Source of the DNA: Agrypnia vestita
Taxonomy: Eukaryota; Arthropoda; Insecta; Trichoptera; Phryganeidae
Assembly: GCA_016648135.1 (NCBI GenBank)
Contig: JADDOH010001555.1
Location: 341,186-405,185 of the forward strand
DNA length: 64,000 nt
Reading direction: 5' to 3'
Position 1 is the stretch's first letter. Each line of letters opens with the position of its first letter. The position numbers were made by a program, and so were the translations under genes. Shown piece after piece: positions 42,621 through 52,964 of this stretch. A model generated the notes under the pieces. The model was not told the DNA's origin. It was given only the letters and a program-made list of their open reading frames with translations, and ran no database searches.

Positions 42621-42844
42621 TTATTATATTATTTATGTATTAGGCATTAACATTGTTTATTAACTTAACATTGAAAAACATTAACTTTGTTTAATAATAT
42701 TTTTATATTTGACTACTTACTTCAGTGTCCACTCACGCAAAGTTAATAGAGTTAATACTTTTCTATATTTTTTATGTTTATAGCGTTAATTTTGTGATCT
42801 AACATAATTATTAATTTTAATAAATTAAAAATTTTGAAAAAATT

Positions 42845-43160
42845 ATATTCAACAACACATTTTTATTGTGAAGTAGCAATTTTTTTACAACAATGTTCTA
42901 TGAAATTTAAAACCAAATTGATGAATCAATTAGATAGACATACAGAAAAAGCAAGTCAGCGAAAAAATAAATCAATTAATAAATGAGACTTACAGATAAG
43001 GTCGATATATTCACTGAAATGACCGTTATAGCGTAATTGGATAAAGCGCCTGCCCCGGACAGGAGGAGATCTGTGGTTCGAATCCCGGTAGCAGCCAAAT
43101 ATTTTTTCGTGGATTTGATTATTCTGTATGTTTTCCAAATTGATTAATTAATTTGGTTTT
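42845..43160 (+). mobile_element. tRNA-Arg-derived SINE, family S-B copy 2
   Basis: The head at 43021-43096 has an A-box TAGCGTAATTGG, an anticodon arm CCTG-CCCCGGA-CAGG (anticodon CCG, arginine) and a B-box TGGTTCGAATCCCGG, followed by AGCAGCCAAATATTTTTTCG and a shared tail. The acceptor stem does not pair and base 33 is C, so it is a retroposon. A shared upstream block (ATTGTGAAGTAGCAATTTTT) shows the repeat extends beyond the tRNA head. Confidence 0.7.
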
Positions 43161-43164
43161 AAGC

Positions 43165-43445
43165 TTGAAGTAACTTTACGTCTATCGATTTCGGCACCAC
43201 AGTATCTTCGTCAGAACGGACGCATACAAACTATACAATACTAATTTTAGTAAGCAAATAAATTTTTGAACGGGGGTGTGGTACAGTTATACTGTCTACT
43301 TATTAATCACCCCCCCCCCCCCCCATAACTGTAGAGCCACAAAAATTCGTTTAAAAATTAATTTCTTCACTAAAATAAGTAATGGATAGTTAATATGTGT
43401 CCCTCCTGACAAAGAAGTACACGTAAAGTTACTCCGAGTGGCTTA
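43165..43445. mobile_element. Penelope-like inverted ends without coding
   Basis: GAAGTAACTTTACGT (43167-43181) faces ACGTAAAGTTACT (43421-43433), and TTAGTAAGCAAATAAATTTT faces AAAATTAATTTCTTCACTAA. Each arm is about 120 bp, clearly diverged, with a hammerhead-like remnant in each (43189-43214 minus; CTGACAAAG near 43404 plus). The centre contains a poly-C run at about 43309-43323. Confidence 0.6.
43189..43214 (-). ncRNA. Degenerate hammerhead-like motif
   Basis: Minus strand CTGACGA (43208-43214) and GAAA (43189-43192) with a poorly paired helix II between. Similar to the 39182 motif (CTGACGAAGATA). Probably inactive. Confidence 0.4.
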
Positions 43446-43549
43446 TATAAAGTTTATAATTATTAATATCAATACATTTTTTTCACCTAATTTAAATTAT
43501 TTATTTATTGTACCCAGTGTTTTCGTATTATCACTAAAAAAACTAACCC

Positions 43550-43850
43550 ATAAAAACCAAGTTTTTATTATAGTCCCTTTCTAATTGAAATAGGTTTCGC
43601 GCCTATTCCACGCGTGGGGCTCGAAAATTAAACAATATATAAATCGTTAAAATTTCGAAAAATCCAAAATTATTCTATAATTATTATAAAAATTTAAACT
43701 AAAATATGTTAGAGCATTTTTATCGTCGCCACGAGTCTGCCTGCAAAGTTTCAACTCGATTGGATAACGGGAAAAGGGTTAAAAATCATTCCGAAGTTTT
43801 TTCGGCAGACAAGCAGACGCTACGAGTTAAAAGAAATGGAGTAAAATAAA
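43550..43850 (-). repeat. DR-2 repeat, copy 3 (reverse)
   Basis: AACCCATAAAAACCAAGTTT, TTATTATAGTCCCTTTCT, then CGCCACGAGTCTGCCTGCAA, AGTTTCAACTCGATTGGA, TAACGGGAAAAGGG and GAAATGGAGTAAAATAAAA. It also carries GTTTCGCGCCTATTCCACG, a middle segment not seen in the other copies. Confidence 0.7.
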
Positions 43851-44795
43851 ATAAATTAATGAAATTTAAACTAGTGACGCATATTATTTATGGATTTGGC
43901 ATTGACATTGTAGAGATTATGCACGATGATCATTAAATTAGGTGAAACATATTAACCAGCTACCTCTGCCTGAATTACCAAAGTTTATGTGTTTAATTAT
44001 AATATACCTACTTTATGAAGTGACGCATTCTGAAAATAATAGGTGATAAAAAATTAATTACAAAAAGTGTTACAAAAAATTTTCAAAGCTGAGTAATGTT
44101 GAGCAAGTTGTATACGACCTCTCGATCGTTAAATTTTTAAATATTATTCATCTACATTCCTAATTTTCTATCACGTATATCACATTATACACATCATATA
44201 GACCCCACATTATACACATCATCAGACCCCGCGCCCAGCGCGCCGCGCACGGCCATAACAGACTATGTATGTACGATTTAATTAATTAGAATTTTTGAGT
44301 ATGAGGTATAATTTTTTGAATATTTCTAAATTAATGCCAGTGAAATTTTCTTAGTACGCATGTACAATTTAATTAAAATAATCGATATTTTAATGGTTTT
44401 ATGGATACTGCAATATAGGTAAAAAAACGTTTAATTTTTGTCTTTTTTAAAACGATATACTAACGTTTGAATAGCACCATCTTTTTTCAAACTTTATACA
44501 ATCAATTTGTAAATAATATATATGGTCTTTATTTGAAAATATGCAAGATTAGTGTACCAAAGATAACTTCTATTGCATGAAAACTAAAATAGTGTTTCGG
44601 GGTTATGATTTTTTTGATGTTATAACAATATATATGTTCATATTTTTTTAAGAAAATGCTACAAGAGTACATGGATCTATCATAATAAAATTGATTAAAA
44701 ACCTGTTTAGCTACGGATTTTGCAAAATGATTTAATAAGTTTACGTTAAATTTAGCGAAATCGAGAGCAAATACGAAAATCGTGTACTAGGGCCT
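43851..44795. other. AT-rich stretch, no gene called
   Basis: A short GC patch (CCGCGCCCAGCGCGCCGCGC at 44228-44247) and a duplicated CATTATACACATCAT at 44183 and 44208. Otherwise nothing recognised. Confidence 0.35.
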
Positions 44796-44799
44796 CTTA

Positions 44800-45080
44800 A
44801 GGACGGTTACAGGGATGAGACTAAATGGTGCAAAAAGGAAATAGTTCCGTTCGTCGCGTTGTGTCCTTTCTTCCTTGGCGCTATTTTCTGTTTCTGCATA
44901 ATTGCTTTTTTGCTGATGTCATTTTTCACCGGTGGGGTCTGACCGCAGGGACATAAATTGCTGGCCGCAACCCGACTCTGGGGTCCTCGGAGGACTGGTG
45001 ATGCTGCGCGACCAATGGGAGGACGGGTGCTGGATCCACAGACAATATCATTTTGACCACAGAGATCATCTATCAAAACG
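44800..45080. other. GC-richer block
   Basis: Contains GGTCCTCGGAGGACTGG and CCAATGGGAGGACGGGTGC. Frames are open on both strands without motifs. A possible conserved non-coding element. Confidence 0.25.
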
Positions 45081-45735
45081 TGTATCGAAATCTATCCTTG
45101 AAAGGGTTACCTATTTTTTTTACAAGACGTCAAAGATGTGTTAAGATAAGTAATTGAATGTGTTGGCATTTACTTTGTGGAAATCCATTTTTAATAATTA
45201 TGAATACAACACCAAACTATTGTTTTTTCCACTGTTTTATTAAGTGTAAGGTCAGTCGCACTTTGGATACGAATTATTAGGTACGTATTCGTACGATTAT
45301 TTTCGTACGTATTGAGCGCGCACATTGATTGCGTCTTGCGTTGGTCACGATCAGTTACTTTTCGCATTTCTTCAATAACGTTTGTGCCAAATGAAAAATC
45401 TGTACCTTCTGAAAACTCTATTTTTGATCGTGCTACGGTGTCGTCGGCATCGTAGAACCAAATGGGTGAACGAAATATAATATACTAGAAGGGATGAATT
45501 TGGTATTTTCCATCATATTATGGCAGACTTAATTAAATAATGACAAATTTCATGACTATCTACCTAATAGATTCACAAATGCTGGGGAGAATCGAAGTGC
45601 AACGAGAGCTCATAACATCGGAGAAATATTTAAAAGTGTTTATACTACCTACCTAATTACGAAATACATAATTATACCTCATCTTCATTAAACCAAATTT
45701 CTTAACTTACAGGTATTTATAGTTCTTTAGAGATT
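45081..45735. other. Stretch with no recognised gene
   Basis: Contains near-palindromic TACGTATTCGTACG-type words at about 45282-45310 that reappear at 45890-45990. Confidence 0.3.
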
Positions 45736-45739
45736 CTCC

Positions 45740-46030
45740 GCCATGATCTGCGCTGATGGTCACGCAGTTGAATCGCTTTGGTCCCACAAACAATTATGGT
45801 CATGTATCAAATTGACAAAATTTTCAATATCCATCGTACGAAATCGCAAAAATTTCCGAACAAATCCGGATCGTGTCAGACGTCGTATCTGTACGTATGT
45901 ACACGTACTACTAAATCGTGTGCAGTGTGCGATGTTCAATACTACTTCGAAGGTCAGAAATGTATTGCGTATTCGTATGTATACGTATTTACTACTCAAT
46001 TTTTACGAAAACGCATCCAGTGCGCGGCCG
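45740..46030. other. CGTA-rich block open in several frames
   Basis: Three long frames overlap on both strands because stops are few. Words such as GTATGTACACGTA and CGTATGTATACGTATT recur. No protein family is recognised, so I do not call a gene. The adjoining sequence begins a PLE end. Confidence 0.3.
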
Positions 46031-46290
46031 GCGTAGCACAGTATGTTTCGGAAATCTCAGTTTCCTTCTTCAGGTGAGTTGAGACTGAGGTATGCAACAG
46101 TGGATGTCTGATGTATGGGTCGTAGGTTCAGTAGAAGTGGAGGGAGTGTTTAGGTGGTGGAAGAGTGGGAACATTGTGAGAAGGGGTAATGTGAAGGATT
46201 GTATTTGATTATTTATGATGTTATTTGATAATATTAAAAATATCATATTAAATAGCATATTCCAGCGCAAGGTGTACAATATAGCATATG
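46031..46290 (-). mobile_element. Penelope-like 3' end fragment
   Basis: A hammerhead-like motif (46045-46073, minus) lies at the left. The minus-strand region upstream of it is C/A-rich (TCCTTCACATTACCCC, CACTCCCTCCACTTC), like the proline/serine-rich C-termini and 3' regions of PLEs. No protein domain was identified. Confidence 0.45.
46045..46073 (-). ncRNA. Hammerhead-like motif
   Basis: Minus strand: CTGAAGA (46067-46073), a perfect 5-bp helix II GGAAA/TTTCC (46061-46065 with 46050-46054) and GAAAC (46045-46049). CTGAAGA fits CUGANGA. Confidence 0.55.
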
Positions 46291-46304
46291 GTTTTTGTTA
46301 TGTA

Positions 46305-46440
46305 TGCTTCTTCTTCTTCTTATGGTGCCATTTCCTGTCGGAGTTAGGCGATCATTCTGGCTTAGGTAGAACTTAGATAGAACTTCTAACGCGCGTACCC
46401 ATCCATTCATGGTTTAATTTCACTTAACCCATAATGGCGG
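46305..46440. repeat. Retroposon-type fragment (weak)
   Basis: CTTCTTCTTCTTATGGTGCC, then TTTCCTGTCGGAGTTAGGCG and ATCATTCTGGC. The combination of (CTT)n with a GTGCC...TCGGAG...GGCGATCAT block is frequent in insect LINE debris. Family not established. Confidence 0.4.
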
Positions 46441-46940
46441 TATAACGTTTCATGATTTTCCGACACTATATCGGATGATTCCAAACGTGGACTTGATTTT
46501 TCTTCGTCGCGAAGGTTCCAATAAAGGCCCTTTGCGGATTCTTGGTACGTATCAGAATCAATTTTCACACCAACGAGTTACTCACTTTGAGGTTTCGGGA
46601 CAATGTGGACCTTCCTCTGTCACCATGGTTACCACTCCTGAGAGGGCTTTCTGTAACTATGACGTCATTACGGAGCGCTAAATTAAATATTTTCAAAGAA
46701 ATATTTCCCATATAAATATACAGAGCATTGACACCCTAACAACGGCTCTCTCCTCGATAAAAAATATTTTATGTTTATGCGTACATATTAATGGTCGTCT
46801 GTCGTATTTTTGACAGTTAATTTAATATTTCAAAGCTTCACGTCTCCTGATGGAAATGACGTTGAGCTAAAGATTGTCGCGCTCACCTGGAAATTTAAAA
46901 CAATATGCTGTGTCGCCTGAGCATACTGCTTTAAATATAC
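46441..46940. other. Stretch with no recognised gene
   Basis: The plus frame 46475-46681 has no domain I can name. Confidence 0.3.
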
Positions 46941-46944
46941 AACT

Positions 46945-47115
46945 ATAATTAATTAAGATAAATTCTAGAAGTCTCGCAGAGACGAAGCTACTTATGTGAG
47001 AAACGTGTATGGAAGTATTTTTACAGTATGGCCTAGGGCTTGCGACATGTATGAGCTAGCTTAAGTGATCACTGTACACAATGAAACATTCACCAATTCC
47101 ATCGCAAGAAGATCC
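46945..47115 (+). repeat. DR-1 arm
   Basis: TAAGATAAATTCTAGAAGTC, TCGCAGAGACGAAGC, GAAACGTGTATGGAAG, GGGCTTGCGACATGTATGAG, AAGTGATCACTGTACACAAT and CACCAATTCCA. Confidence 0.7.
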
Positions 47116-47254
47116 ACACATTATCAGTTTTTTTAAAGTCGTATATATGTTACAATTCTAAAAACATGCTAGCGACATCTGTTGTCCTTCTCTTGAAATA
47201 ATATGCATAGATTTCGCAGCTGGTAATGGAAACTCCATATTTTTAAGGTGGAAT

Positions 47255-47405
47255 ATTATGCACGGTATATATTTTATAGATGTCTCACAGAGACGAAACC
47301 ATTTGCTATATGGAAAAGTAGGTATGGATGTCTTTTCGGGTATTCATTAGACTTACGACTAATCGTGCGGCTGGCTTATATGATCACTTTACACAATGTA
47401 ACGTT
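47255..47405 (+). repeat. DR-1 arm abutting a LINE
   Basis: TATAGATGTCTCACAGAGAC, GAAAAGTAGGTATGGATGTC, CTTACGACTAATCGTGCGGC and TTTACACAATGTAACGTTCG. The LINE reverse-transcriptase fragment begins at its right edge. Confidence 0.7.
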
Positions 47406-47406
47406 C

Positions 47407-48310
47407 GCCATATATGATAGAAGATTGTCATCGAACCATTCTTTGATGACCTTTATGTCATGATTAGCTGCAATACTAATCCCATTCCATGTTTTATTTT
47501 CAAGAAGTATTGCAGTATCATCAGCAAAGGCTATAATTTCACCACGAAGTGATAATTTAAACATTTGATTTATATAAATTAAGAATAAAATGGTCCGATG
47601 ACTGTTCCTTGTGGAATTCCGAATTCCAAAATTACAGGTTCGCTTATTGAATATTGTAGTATGAGATGTTGACTTCTTTGAGTTAGATAGCTTTGTAGCC
47701 AACATCTAACTTTTCCAACCATGCCAATGTAATTCAATTTATTGATTAATTTTGAGTGAGAAATACTGTCAAAGGCCTTACGCAAGTCAATGAAAATACC
47801 CAAGCATTTGTTTTTTTTTATCTAAAGCATTTTATATTGTTGAAGTTAGTTTGGCAATGGCGTCGTTTGTTCCTAAATTTTCTCTAAAGCCAAATTGATT
47901 AGGACTCAGTATTTTATTAATTTCAATGTAATGCATAATTTGTTTTTTTATAATTTTTTCAAATATTTTTGCGACGCTAGATGTAAGCCAGATTTAAAAA
48001 TAGGAGTTACCATAGTCTTTTTGTAAACGGATGGAAATATTCCACTATTTAAACTTATGTTACTGATATGTGCAATTGGATTACTAAATAATTTATTATT
48101 TTCTTTTAATATTTTTGCTGTGACTCTATCAAAACCGGGTGCTGAACCACCCTTTAGATTATTAATAATTTTTTCAATTTCATTTTTTGGCACAGGTCGA
48201 AATTCAGATAAATTATTTGGTTTGACAGAATCCTTCTTATTACTATCTATTTTGTAATTTTTTTCAATCTGAATTTCCAAATTTTTTCCAACATTGGCGA
48301 AATTTAAATT
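47407..48310 (-). pseudogene. LINE reverse transcriptase (Jockey/CR1 group), truncated
   Basis: Minus-strand order: LKGGSAPGFDRVTAKILK and FPSVYKKTMVTPIFKSG (from about 48180 to 47985); a frameshift with loss of the RPISL block; SSVAKIFEKII and LSPNQFGFRENLGTNDAIAK; CLGIFIDLRKAFDSISH (catalytic D in F.D...AFD); GIPQGTVIGP; IIAFADDTAI (the catalytic ADD, written FADD here); IKEWFDDNLL. These are fingers and palm motifs of a non-LTR polymerase in correct order. Frameshifts lie near 47985, 47815 and 47590, and it stops abruptly at about 47420. The endonuclease and C-terminus are missing, so it is inactive. Confidence 0.9.
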
Positions 48311-48878
48311 AAAACTTCCAATTATTCCAGCTTCAGGCGTCGGCTCAAGAAATAAATATTATATCTGTGTCTTCATTCCTTCTCCTTGGACATATAATGA
48401 GGGTGTTGTATTGTACAAAATCCCCCTAACCTATTTTTAGACGATTGTGATTTCCATTTAAATGTATTTTTATTCGAACATTTAATGATTGATTGATCAA
48501 AGATGCCGATACAAAAATACGCCATTCAATAACGAATTTCATATATATTGTGAACTTAATTGATAATCCTCCCTGCTCAAGGCCTTATATGATTGTTATT
48601 TTTAAACCCGTAACAAAATAGACAGGACCTTCACTTTTGTTTATGTATCATCTACACATAATTTTCTTTTGAGAAATATCAATCTGTCAAAGATAAATAT
48701 CGCTTTCATTATAGCGGAAATGTTGACTTTTTGTACTCTCTGGATGAATAAACTAATGTGCGTGAAAGAAACTTATTTCTACCAACTTTTAATATAAGAT
48801 TGATATTTTAATTTTTTGAACACTGACGTTATTTATTGCAAAGAACTCCATTATTTTAATTATAAAATTTTTAAAAAA
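48311..48878. other. AT-rich stretch, nothing recognised
   Basis: Minus-strand sequence just right of the LINE may be more of the same element, but no motif is legible. Confidence 0.35.
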
Positions 48879-48920
48879 ACACAATGTTTTTTATGAGAGT
48901 TCAATATTTTATTAGTCTCT

Positions 48921-48960
48921 TACAGGACGATCGTTTCGGCTGTTTAGGCCATTATCAACT
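48921..48960 (-). ncRNA. Hammerhead-like motif, left arm
   Basis: Minus strand: GTTGATAATGGCC, AAACAGCC, GAAACGATCGTCCTG. The CUGAUGA is changed to GTTGATAA and helix II is GGC/GCC, so the core is recognisable but non-canonical. Confidence 0.45.
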
Positions 48961-49309
48961 GATAAACATAGCTATTATTCTTGAGTTTATATACAAATAT
49001 TTTGGAAAAACCTTAATAATAATACAGAGGATACAGATAATAGCTTTACAAATACATAAAATAGTTGGCTGTTTACCTTTTTAAATTATTAAGACATGGG
49101 CAATTAAACATTATAAGGATGGATTTCAGGTAGTAAAGGTATTCTCAAAATTGCTGATTACGGGAATACCAGGTCAATACAACAAGTTCAGGTGACATTT
49201 TCATTATAATTTATATCAGTGAAAGCAACAGATAAATTATAAAATATAAGTGATTATTGAAGGCTATATTTTTTAAAAACGTAGATACCTCAAAAACAAT
49301 TTTTTATGT

Positions 49310-49755
49310 AGTATTAAATATATTTAGAAGGGGAGAATAACAAATATTAAGCTGTTCGATAATCAAATTATTCTTTAATTTTTTATTTATTTCCAGCTGT
49401 TCCAAAATATGTAGTTTAAATCCTTTGTCACAAAAATGTAAGGGAATTGGTTTATTATCTGGAGATATGTTATGTTTGTTCTGTATTAAATGTTTAGCAA
49501 ATTGAGATTATTCTATTTTATTGTGTGTAAATGATCTCTTGTGTTCAATATAGCGTGTATTAAAGGATCTTCCTGTCTGACCAATATATGTTGAATCACA
49601 GTCGTTACATTGAAGTTTGTAAACTCCCGATTTTTTCAGTTTGTCAACTTTATTTTTACAATTCTTTAAATGGTTACCAAGGTTATTGTTAATTTTGTAA
49701 GCTACGTTAATATTGAATATTGAACACGTTAATATGAACAGCTGGAAATAAATAA
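49310..49755 (-). pseudogene. PLE ORF C-terminal part with GIY-YIG domain
   Basis: The minus-strand frame contains KINNNLGNHLKNCK, then GVYKLQC-NDC (GIY position; CxxC at C83 and C86 when counted from the ATG at 49855), STYIGQTGRSFNTRYIEHKR (YIG, with R and E-H catalytic-type residues) and, after an in-frame stop near 49508, QFAKHLIQNKHNISP, HILEQLEINKKLKNN and NICYSPLL. This is the GIY-YIG nuclease domain and tail of a Penelope-like polymerase. The ATG at 49855 is inside the inverted arm and is not the native start. The reverse transcriptase is missing and there is one stop, so it is not functional alone. Confidence 0.85.
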
Positions 49756-49875
49756 AAGGTAAACACCCAACTATTTTATGTATTTGTAAAGCTATTAACT
49801 GTATCCTCTGTATTATTATTAAGGTTTTTTCCAAAATATTTGTATATAAACTCAAGAATAATAGCTATGTTTATC

Positions 49876-49912
49876 AGTTGATAATGGCCTAAACAGCCGA
49901 AACGATCGTCCT
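49876..49912 (+). ncRNA. Hammerhead-like motif, right arm
   Basis: Inverted twin of 48921-48960 with the same changed core (GTTGATAA, GGC/GCC, GAAACG). The shared mutations show they predate the inverted duplication or are the family's normal form. Confidence 0.45.
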
Positions 49913-50224
49913 GTAAGAGACTAATAAAATATTGAACTCTCATAAAAAACATTGTGTGTTTTTTTTTTAATTTTTATACATTGATATTTATTTTATATAA
50001 TACTCAATACGTTAAAATCGACGGTGGTATCCTTCCTGGTTTTCAATCCGTGGGATTGGTCCGTTTTACCTGTATTTTTTTTAAATGTAAAACGACACGG
50101 TTTTTTGGTAGAGCAAAAAATTATGTGTCCATCCGAACTTAAAAGGGTTAAAGTAGGCTTTTAAGGGGATTTTTTTAAATTGGCCATCCAACTAGCGAAT
50201 ACAATTCTAGGAAATCAGAAAGTT

Positions 50225-50312
50225 AATCCTATTTTCATAGCACAAACGTTAATCGTAGTTTGAAAATACTAAGAATGTTAATGCGACAGGTATTCCGTGT
50301 TCGCACCTCTAT
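50225..50312 (+). mobile_element. SINE family S-A tail fragment
   Basis: CCTATTTTCATAGCACAAAC, GAAAATACTAAGAATGTTAA, TGCGACAGGTATTCCGTG, TTCGCACCTC. This is the tail seen at 24721 and 9944 in inverse; the tRNA-like head is missing. Confidence 0.7.
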
Positions 50313-51270
50313 AAAAAAATATCGTCAAACTGCCGCTATACACAATATTTTTTTTCTACGACACAACTATATTTTTTTCCATTAACATACATAATTACAC
50401 ACTCAAGTTTTCCGGAAGTTAGCTTACCAGGAAGTTTTTTTGCCTTTTACATATTTAATAAATCATAAATTTTTGGATTTATTTCTGCGAGGAAATATTA
50501 TGAAGTCATGATAGAAAAATACTTTTTGTATTATAGTTGTCAAAACTTTTTTACAACTTACGTAAATCTATTTATTTTCAAGAACATGTTGCCTCTCTGT
50601 AGAAGATGATGTCACAAGTTTAGAGAGGGATTTATTTTATATTTTGAAACAGAGCTCTCAGAGCAAATTAAAAAAATTAATATCTTCCTAAAATCAAACT
50701 TAAATTCATAAATCATTTAAACCTATCAAATTACCTTAATTACCGCATTATTAAATGACTCGCCTATGTAACTATATATAATAATAAGAACTGAGGCTCC
50801 CTCATCAGACTCAAGAGCTTCTCTTCACTGATGGGGTCTACATGACTACAAAGTATTTAAAAAACTTCAATTTGATATGTAAATATATAAGAATGGTATT
50901 TTTACCATACATAAAATAAAAAATTTAAAAATCTTTTTAGAGATTTTTCACATCCGTCCGTGCATTTCTTCATATAGGACTGTGTAATGAATGACCAATT
51001 CGCAAGAGAGAGAGCCAAGGTGTTAACAGTAGCAACTAAACACCTGGCTTCACCCTCTACAAAAGAGGGCGATCCATCTTCTGAACTGGCCGCTGTTCAG
51101 CTGCCAATAGATGGTCTTCGATCTTCGGAGTGCAGGCGAAAGGAAGTGCCTTTTCTACTGGATTTACCAATATGTTCAACACAATGAAGAAAACCTGCCA
51201 TTAAACAAATCATTCAGATAAATTAATTAACTGCATCACACAATACTTGTGAAATAAAGTACATTCCTAT
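50313..51270. other. Stretch with no recognised gene
   Basis: A plus frame at 50987-51187 (MNDQFARERAKV at its start) has balanced codon content and less AT than its flanks, but it matches no family I know. It may be a TE fragment. Confidence 0.3.
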
Positions 51271-51274
51271 ATTT

Positions 51275-51835
51275 TTACTCCCTTTATATTAATTAACTCG
51301 TGGCGTCTGCTTGCTTGATTGCCGGCTTGCCGTCGAAAAAACTTGCGGATCGATTTTTGACCCTTTTCCCGTGATCTAATCGAGCTGAAACTGTGCAAGC
51401 AGACTCGTGGCGATGATCATGAAGATCTATCAAATTTTCGTTAAGAAAAATTAATAATTATAGTATAACTTCGGATTTTTAGAAATTTTAATGGTTTTTT
51501 TCAAATTGGAATCATTACAAAAGTTTGATTACTAGCAACGGCGGTCCGATAACGTCGCGGAATATTTTCTAAATTTGAATTACTCCGTCGGTATACATAA
51601 TAGGTACTTCACTACGAATTTCGAAAATCTAAATTGACTGACAAATGTTTTTAGAATTTAATCTTCAAACCATGAAGTTTCTTATCAAAGCTCAAAACAT
51701 GTGACACTTTAAAAATATATTAAATTACTGTAAGTTTAGTGTTATGTTATATTGTTTTAATTCGTCTTTAATTGTGGTTATATTTTACAAAGAAAGGGAG
51801 TATAATAAAAACTTGGTTTTTATGGGTTACTTTTT
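51275..51835 (+). repeat. DR-2 repeat, copy 4 (longest)
   Basis: It starts TTTACTCCCTTTATATTAA, continues CGTGGCGTCTGCTTGCTTG, CGAGCTGAAACTGTGCAAGC and GATGATCATGAAGATC, and ends AGAAAGGGAGTATAATAAAA followed by CTTGGTTTTTATGGGTTAC. The interior also has GGTCCGATAACGTCGCGG. Confidence 0.75.
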
Positions 51836-52094
51836 TATGATTTCATTTGCTTACAACTGTATTTTTTGTATGAATATAGAGATTCATTCACAACTCTTAA
51901 CTACTTGGATGAAAACCAAACACGAGACACTTTTTCTTTTTATTTAGTGGATATTTTATTCGTGTTTGTAAATTTTTTGAATACAATAAATGATCAGTAT
52001 AAAATAACATTTTGATCAAAATAAAATGGGTATGAAAATCAATATTACTTATGGGTCACTTTAAATATAAGAAAATCTATATATTAATTTATTA

Positions 52095-52270
52095 ATAATA
52101 CTAGCTGTAACCCGTCGGTAAAAAAGACGGTACTTTTGCATGTCGGTGTCCAAGTATTTTCGAAACAAAAATTTACTCCAAAAAAGTTACGGACGTTACA
52201 CGAAGTTACGCGAACGGACGGACACAGACAACGAAATTATTTTAATTAGGATATTGTCACGAATTCACAG
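52095..52270 (+). mobile_element. Short non-LTR-derived copy
   Basis: It starts TACTAGCTGTAACCCGTCGG and ends GTTACACGAAGTTACGCG, ACGGACGGACACAGACAACG, AAATTATTTTAATTAGG. A reverse-orientation relative lies at 62130-62235 (TTTCGTTGCCGTCAGTCCG, then GTAACTTCGTGTAACGTCCG). Confidence 0.6.
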
Positions 52271-52960
52271 CGGTGGGATCCTAAAAAAAAACTTTAAATT
52301 AAATTAACTTTCATGTTATACACAAAGTTACTGGATACAAACTTTACTGGAACACCATTTCCTTATTCGCACTAGCCGTTACTCCAGAATATTCCAAACA
52401 TAGTTACTCTTTATTTATTGGTTGTCTATGTTCGTTTGTTTCTGGTTGTTTCTGTGGTTTTTGCTTCTGTCAAAACAAAACTTACCTGACGTGCAATGGC
52501 GTTGCTGTTTACATAAGAAAACCAATTTCGGAATATTCTGGTAAATATTCGCGCATTTAACGACTATCTAAAATCTTTTAAAATGATTCAAACAATTCGG
52601 AAATCTTAGATTCCAGTTCAGTCCCTTTTATTGTTAGAATCTAGTGACAATATTAATTTTTAAGTAGTAATTTTTGAAATATGATTATCAATTAATAAAA
52701 ATTAGATTAAAAGATACAAAGAAAGAATCTGTTTATCGATAAAATATACAAAAAATATTCTAACAGTTAAAAAAAAATCCAGGGTTAAGTTTTGGTGATG
52801 ACTTTTTATTTTTTCGATTGATTTAACTGTTAACTTTGCTAATGTGATTTATTTATTATTATAACATTTTATAGTCATTTATATTTATCGGTCATTTATA
52901 GTCATTATAACATTATGTAATTATAATGACATTTTATAGTCAATATATTTTTGACGTTCT
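52271..52960. other. AT-rich stretch, nothing recognised
   Basis: No coding or repeat structure was recognised. Confidence 0.35.
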
Positions 52961-52964
52961 ATTC

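Larger units (their letters stand above)
48880..49957 (-). mobile_element. Penelope-like element with inverted arms
   Basis: Arms of about 200 bp (48880-49081 and 49756-49957) are inverted copies at about 95% identity. A PLE coding remnant lies between on the minus strand (49310-49750). Each arm has a hammerhead-like core. The outermost bases are CACAATGTTTTTTATGAGAG and its complement. The arrangement is a 3' terminal copy in sense orientation plus a 5' inverted copy, a known PLE configuration. The high arm identity implies a recent insertion or gene conversion between the arms. Confidence 0.85.

Noticed and set aside
43021..43096. Functional tRNA-Arg gene
   Set aside because: A and B boxes are present but the acceptor stem does not pair, base 33 is C, and a second copy shares the non-tRNA tail. 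It is a SINE.
45743..46077. Three overlapping frames of about 80-100 residues
   Set aside because: Open on both strands because of CGTA-rich sequence. None resembles a known protein and one runs into the PLE end.
49756..49855. ATG at 49855 as the native start of the PLE protein
   Set aside because: The first 34 or so residues are a translation of the inverted terminal arm; the true coding part begins inside it and is 5'-truncated.
50987..51187. Plus frame starting MNDQFARERAKV as a gene
   Set aside because: Composition is reasonable, but there is no recognised family, promoter or splice context. Left as unclassified.
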